A DNA stretch of 64,000 bases. Origin: JBDIVL01 sp039794405 (lineage in GTDB: Bacteria; Planctomycetota; Brocadiia; Brocadiales; Brocadiaceae). Location of the stretch: positions 1 through 64,000 of the forward strand of contig JBDIVL010000018.1 of NCBI GenBank assembly GCA_039794405.1, read 5' to 3'. The first letter of the stretch is position 1; each line of letters begins with the position of its first letter. Position numbers and translations under genes: made by a program. Below the pieces are notes generated by a model that had not been told where the DNA came from, ran no database searches, and worked only from the letters and a program-made list of their open reading frames with translations. Of the stretch, positions 63,401 to 64,000 are shown in pieces.

Positions 63401-64000
63401 AGGCAGGGAAAAAAAAGGGATAGTGAATTCTGATAGGCGTCTGGCTAGATCCTTAAGGGACCCAAGGTCTAATCGGCCCAAAATACTTTTCCAGGTCTTT
63501 GCGTTAAGGGAGGTAAGGGAGAGTTCTCCTTCCAGCCATTTTGTCCATTCTTTCTCAAACAGTTCATCAAAAACATCCCCGTCGTCCACGATAAATCCTG
63601 GTACTACGCCTGATTCGAAGGGATACAGGCGCAAGATATGAGCCGCAAAGCCGTGAATAGTTCCAATAAGGGCCTTATCCATATCTTCTAAAGATTTTCT
63701 TGCCCTGCGTTCTATTTCACGATACGGCACGCCGTATAGGGTGCGAATATTTGTGAGAAATTTTTCTACCCCTTTTTTCTCCTCTTCTGAATTGTTTCCA
63801 TTAATAACATTTACTATATTTTCCAGTTCCTCCATCAATCTCATTTTTACGTCACTGGCAGCTTTTTCGGTAAAAGTCATAGCCGCTATTTTAAGGATAG
63901 GGCTTTCTTCGGCTTGAAACCTTTGGTGGCCTAAAAGCAGGTGTAATATCCGGTTTACTAAAAGCGTCGTCTTCCCTGTCCCTGCACCGGCCGTTACCAC
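60434..64000 (-). CDS. AddA-like UvrD/REP helicase with degenerate nuclease domain (N-terminus beyond window)
   Basis: The reverse-strand frame is open to the right edge; 1188 residues are visible and probably about 20 N-terminal residues are missing. It starts at VVTAGAGTGKTTLLVNRILH (Walker A). AMTFTEKAASDVKMRL, GTIHGFAAHILRLYP, LVDEFQDTDPVQYEI, VGDPKQSIYAFRRADIEAYE, LQENFRSHTGII, VKILTVHKSKGLEFPVV and VAMTRAKERLILMG are SF1A helicase motifs in order. The last 150 residues match the AddA/RecB nuclease fold but key residues are altered: GTIAIL in place of GxIDxL and DYALDD in place of DYKT. It may be a nuclease-dead recombination helicase. Confidence 0.9.
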   Translation of the reverse strand: MVTAGAGTGKTTLLVNRILHLLLGHQRFQAEESPILKIAAMTFTEKAASDVKMRLMEELENIVNVINGNNSEEEKKGVEKFLTNIRTLYGVPYREIERRARKSLEDMDKALIGTIHGFAAHILRLYPFESGVVPGFIVDDGDVFDELFEKEWTKWLEGELSLTSLNAKTWKSILGRLDLGSLKDLARRLSEFTIPFFSLPGQEGCSPSKANHKSQIHFLIDPLHNKILEIIPCCEKPANKLLSQLHDLSKIFDAIKEQGIRCMGNMEYDLNKNPSEAKTGWREDSFDTARKLVKECHGVLKKLKAVDETFIRTTINLIFPFLKTFRQTYVSQGHVSFDGLLTLTRDLLQKSENRPIRDGLKKEFRAILVDEFQDTDPVQYEIVLFLSESLGQYSRDARTVILEPGKLFIVGDPKQSIYAFRRADIEAYEQVVKQVCGQDETLKLQENFRSHTGIIDVVNQLFDGRIMVEQPGLQPCYIPIHAARPRKRPSQKVEVILISDREGEEIKADKAREAESEWIARWIIKNVGNEDIEDALAENGIRKLKYKDIALILRAFTQVRPYIEALKKYGIPYIVEGEKYFYTAQEILDFLNILRTIENPHDTIALVGVLRSPAVGLTDREIYELQINGLLDYRIPIPDTIDFKDIVEEFYRFLKSTHVRAGTLSVSQLIAEIMDTTYIAEITASSWHGEQKLANLWKLHQMAYDMEQSKSVSLKTFIDRIKRCIKEAREEGESPLSDETLDVVKILTVHKSKGLEFPVVILGNLHGEVRNDNEALNPAGFDWSTATTGIVIGKADQQVRNLHSVFIEKKLNDRSWEEEKRVLYVAMTRAKERLILMGSLKNDNRSYMGLITQSIKDITGIQLDTKDVKKILLGDAEIFVEHFMLDGIHRHSKTRKGQERHTDWRPFIGLWEKRKAAMLEATQTPVFISPSMITGEGTEAQDLPDMQGIVEEAFEMYINNAEMIKSVCYQVLEEWNFQGPADDLPMIIQSTVKWVMAIEKVKGRAMAQYLPDEYRYQGKNRISSSCFQEWNKECPDTTQKHSIQYTFPSHRGGKGMVTKPKEILTDTRQIQDMGFIKKEAVKILSRFIGSEAYRELRSADILGRGIPILLKWDKQIVKGTIAILYKIDNQIIAADYALDDITIADLTEKSAECQRQKEVYLEAVKRCLKIDKPEFKLIFLRLGKAISV

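Overview
The window looks like a chromosomal segment of an anammox planctomycete (Brocadiaceae type: Brocadia, Kuenenia or Jettenia). The strongest sign is an octaheme protein of the hydroxylamine oxidoreductase (HAO) family encoded beside a diheme cytochrome c. It is supported by a 14-heme lipoprotein next to an outer-membrane barrel, by lipopolysaccharide genes (lptD, a heptosyltransferase-like GT9, a Kdo-kinase-like protein), by oxygen-sensitive 2-oxoacid:ferredoxin oxidoreductases, and by modest GC content. The genus cannot be fixed from this sequence alone.

Layout. 1-5.8 kb: a truncated nagZ, then a minus-strand porin / multiheme cytochrome pair preceded by a Reeler-like protein with a CX4CH motif, then a metallo-beta-lactamase-fold enzyme. 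6-12.4 kb: a HAD phosphatase, Ku, a large secreted SBBP beta-propeller protein and membrane proteins. 12.8-21 kb: an accessory island with a YgjP-like metallopeptidase, hsdR and hsdS of a type I restriction system (no hsdM seen), a RAYT transposase bracketed by its palindromic REP elements, a HicAB toxin-antitoxin pair, a broken integrase and a tRNA-Arg(CCG) gene at the border. 21-31 kb: housekeeping genes (DegT aminotransferase, lptD, coaD, ymdB, xseA, xseB, dxs, nadK). 31-37.5 kb: two 2-oxoacid:ferredoxin oxidoreductase clusters, one with four subunits and one with a fused gamma-alpha subunit. 37.5-53 kb: DJ-1, three tandem SHOCT proteins, fbaB, a poly-Asp secreted protein, a TPR protein, MgtC, DUF445, an MBL hydrolase, a polyprenyl synthetase, GT9, Kdo kinase, plsY, dsbD and hemC. 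53.3-56.6 kb: the HAO-like / diheme / cupredoxin-like operon. 56.9-64 kb: an M1-type peptidase, a PP2C phosphatase and a truncated AddA/UvrD helicase.

How the parts fit. Cytochrome biogenesis and export are supported by DsbD (thiol reduction) and HemC (tetrapyrrole supply), both directly upstream of the octaheme operon. LptD, GT9, WaaP-like kinase and PlsY serve the envelope. Ferredoxin-linked 2-oxoacid oxidoreductases together with Dxs and FbaB serve central carbon and isoprenoid metabolism.

The most unusual non-coding signal is a family of four related intergenic elements (about 6.9, 11.1, 21.1 and 56.6 kb). All four sit in the 5' region of a gene in the same orientation relative to that gene, with conserved ends and a variable palindromic centre. 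The RAYT/REP insertion in the restriction locus, a near-consensus promoter that would make a leaderless hicA transcript, and an AddA-like protein with eroded nuclease residues also deserve attention.
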